Shown: one piece after another, positions 5,173 to 6,091 of the stretch | Numbering within the stretch: position 1 is the first letter of the stretch | How the letters are laid out: the number at the start of each line of letters is the position of its first letter | From: an uncultured Pseudorhodobacter sp. | GTDB lineage: Bacteria > Pseudomonadota > Alphaproteobacteria > Rhodobacterales > Rhodobacteraceae | Length of the DNA: 6,091 bases | Direction of reading: 5' to 3' | NCBI GenBank assembly: GCA_945957495.1 | Contig: CAMFLG010000209.1 | Location: 1-6,091, forward strand | The notes under the pieces: generated by a model | What the model saw: the letters and a program-made list of their open reading frames with translations, nothing else | Database searches by the model: none | Told to the model about the DNA's origin: nothing | Position numbers and translations under genes: made by a program

Positions 5173-6091
5173 ATGGCTGACAAGAATTCCGATACGACCA
5201 ACACGACAGCAACTGTCGAATGGACCGTGACAGGCATGGATTGCGCCGCGTGCGCGACCAAGATCAAGAATGCGGTCGGGCGTCTGCCGGGTGTCACCGA
5301 TGTGAATGTGGCAATCATGGCCGAACGGTTGAAGCTGACGCTGGCCGATGGCACCACACCGAGCGAAAAGATCGAAGGGGCCGTGCGGTCGCTTGGCTAT
5401 CAGATCGAGCCGCGCAAGGCGGGGGCGAAGAAAGACTTCGTGCTTCCGGGTGCGGTGCCCGAGGATGACCACGACGAAGCCGAGGGCCACAGCCACGACG
5501 ATGGCCATGATCACGACCATGATGATGCCGGGCAAGACCATTCGGGCCACGATCACAGTGAGGAAGATCACGCTAAGCACGATCATGCAGGCCGTGACGC
5601 TACCCCAAAGACCGCAAAGGCATATGCGCGCGACGACAGCGGTCACGGCAGCCCCGGCCATGTACATGACGACCCAGCTGACCGGGGCAAGCGCTGGTAC
5701 CAGACAGGCAAGGGCAAGCTCGTCATCTTCACCGCCCTCTTGTTGGGTGCGGCCTGGATCATCGAGTATCTGGCGCCCGACATTGGGAAGTGGGCCTTCG
5801 TTGCCGCCTGTCTGATTGGGGTTGCCCCGGTGGCGCAGCGCGCCTTTGCCGCGCTGCGGATGGGCCAGCCTTTCACCATCGAAAGCCTGATGACGATTGC
5901 TGCCATCGGCGCCCTGTTCATCAATGCTGCCGAAGAGGCGGCACTGGTCGTCTTTCTCTTCGCCGTGGGCGAGGTGCTGGAAGGTGTGGCCGCAGGCAAG
6001 GCGCGCGACGGCATCCGGGCGCTGGCCAATCTGGTGCCGAAGACGGCGCAACTGGTCACCGGCGACACCACGCGCGAGGTGCCAGCGGCGA
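5173..6091 (+). CDS. Zn/Cd/Pb-transporting P1B-type ATPase, 5' part
   Basis: Partial gene: ATG at 5173 with GGGGGAG (5161-5167) six bases or so upstream, open to the window end (306 codons seen of a protein probably over 750 aa). It encodes an inner-membrane efflux pump that uses ATP to expel Zn(II), Cd(II) or Pb(II). Residues 15-82 form a heavy-metal-associated domain with GMDCAAC (C24, C27). Residues 100-165 are a His/Asp-rich linker. The first membrane helices follow at about 183-201 and 205-228. PFTIESLMTIAAIGALFINAAEEAALVVFLFAVGEVLEG matches the ZntA/CadA helix 3-4 region, followed by the start of the actuator domain (ARDGIRALANLVPKTAQLV). The CPC metal site, DKTGT phosphorylation motif and ATP-binding domain lie beyond the window. 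The divergent CadR/ZntR-like regulator supports Zn/Cd/Pb specificity over copper. The name zntA or cadA would fit, but the specificity-determining helices are not visible. Confidence 0.93.
   Translation, partial: MADKNSDTTNTTATVEWTVTGMDCAACATKIKNAVGRLPGVTDVNVAIMAERLKLTLADGTTPSEKIEGAVRSLGYQIEPRKAGAKKDFVLPGAVPEDDHDEAEGHSHDDGHDHDHDDAGQDHSGHDHSEEDHAKHDHAGRDATPKTAKAYARDDSGHGSPGHVHDDPADRGKRWYQTGKGKLVIFTALLLGAAWIIEYLAPDIGKWAFVAACLIGVAPVAQRAFAALRMGQPFTIESLMTIAAIGALFINAAEEAALVVFLFAVGEVLEGVAAGKARDGIRALANLVPKTAQLVTGDTTREVPAA
5470..5667 (+). other. His/Asp-rich linker within the ATPase
   Basis: This segment encodes ATPase residues 100-165 with 15 histidines, mostly as HDH, HSH and DHDHD patterns between Asp and Glu, placed between the Cys-type metal domain and the first membrane helix. 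The DNA is rich in GAC, GAT, CAC and CAT codons but is not an exact tandem repeat. Such stretches in metal ATPases and ZIP or CDF transporters bind or buffer Zn and similar ions. It gives the pump two chemically different cytoplasmic metal sites. Confidence 0.85.

Noticed and set aside
4644..5357. Longer start for the second MerR-family regulator
   Set aside because: The extension overlaps the ATPase gene and the promoter. MerR homology begins at the ATG at 5084 with an AAGGGGA site.
5125..6051. Minus-strand open frame of 308 codons opposite the ATPase
   Set aside because: The + strand encodes a clear metal ATPase with HMA and ZntA-type motifs; the minus frame is its antisense.

Overview
The window looks like part of an arsenic and heavy-metal resistance island from a high-GC alphaproteobacterium, possibly a member of the Rhodobacterales or Rhizobiales. 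The lineage is an inference. It rests on GC-rich coding, on a Rieske arsenite-oxidase subunit of the Rhizobium NT-26 type (Phe and Gly in place of the disulfide cysteines), and on a DUF2478 gene. The window alone does not show whether the DNA is plasmid or chromosomal, and I see no transposase, integrase, tRNA, rRNA, CRISPR array or origin.

Left part (1-3390, + strand): the 3' end of aioB (Rieske subunit of respiratory arsenite oxidase), then 10 bases later a complete aioA (molybdopterin/3Fe-4S catalytic subunit, 819 aa). A perfect 12-bp GC-rich hairpin follows aioA. After it comes a 170-aa DUF2478 gene, which starts at TTG behind a strong ribosome binding site. Together AioBA oxidises periplasmic arsenite to arsenate and passes the electrons to a c-type cytochrome or other carrier. 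The cytC and moeA genes that follow aioA in some alphaproteobacteria are not in that position here.

Middle (3471-4622): a minus-strand operon of a MerR-family metal regulator and a YnfA/UPF0060 four-helix membrane protein, joined by an ATGA stop/start overlap. It is divergent from a + strand gene for a 107-aa, two-helix, cysteine-rich membrane protein that resembles MerT/MerF mercury carriers only in outline. The 82-bp intergenic region between them carries a perfect 7-3-7 dyad set inside a 19-bp promoter spacer, the usual MerR-type layout. All three genes are therefore probably controlled by that one regulator.

Right part (4644-6091): a second, distinct MerR-family regulator (CadR/ZntR-like) on the minus strand. 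It is divergent from a Zn/Cd/Pb-type P1B ATPase gene that runs off the window end. The ATPase has an N-terminal heavy-metal-associated domain (GMDCAAC) and a long His/Asp-rich linker. A second MerR-type promoter with an imperfect dyad lies between these two genes.

As a whole, the window joins arsenite detoxification and energy metabolism to two separately regulated metal-response modules. The least understood parts are the DUF2478 protein beside aioA and the merR-ynfA / Cys-rich membrane protein module.
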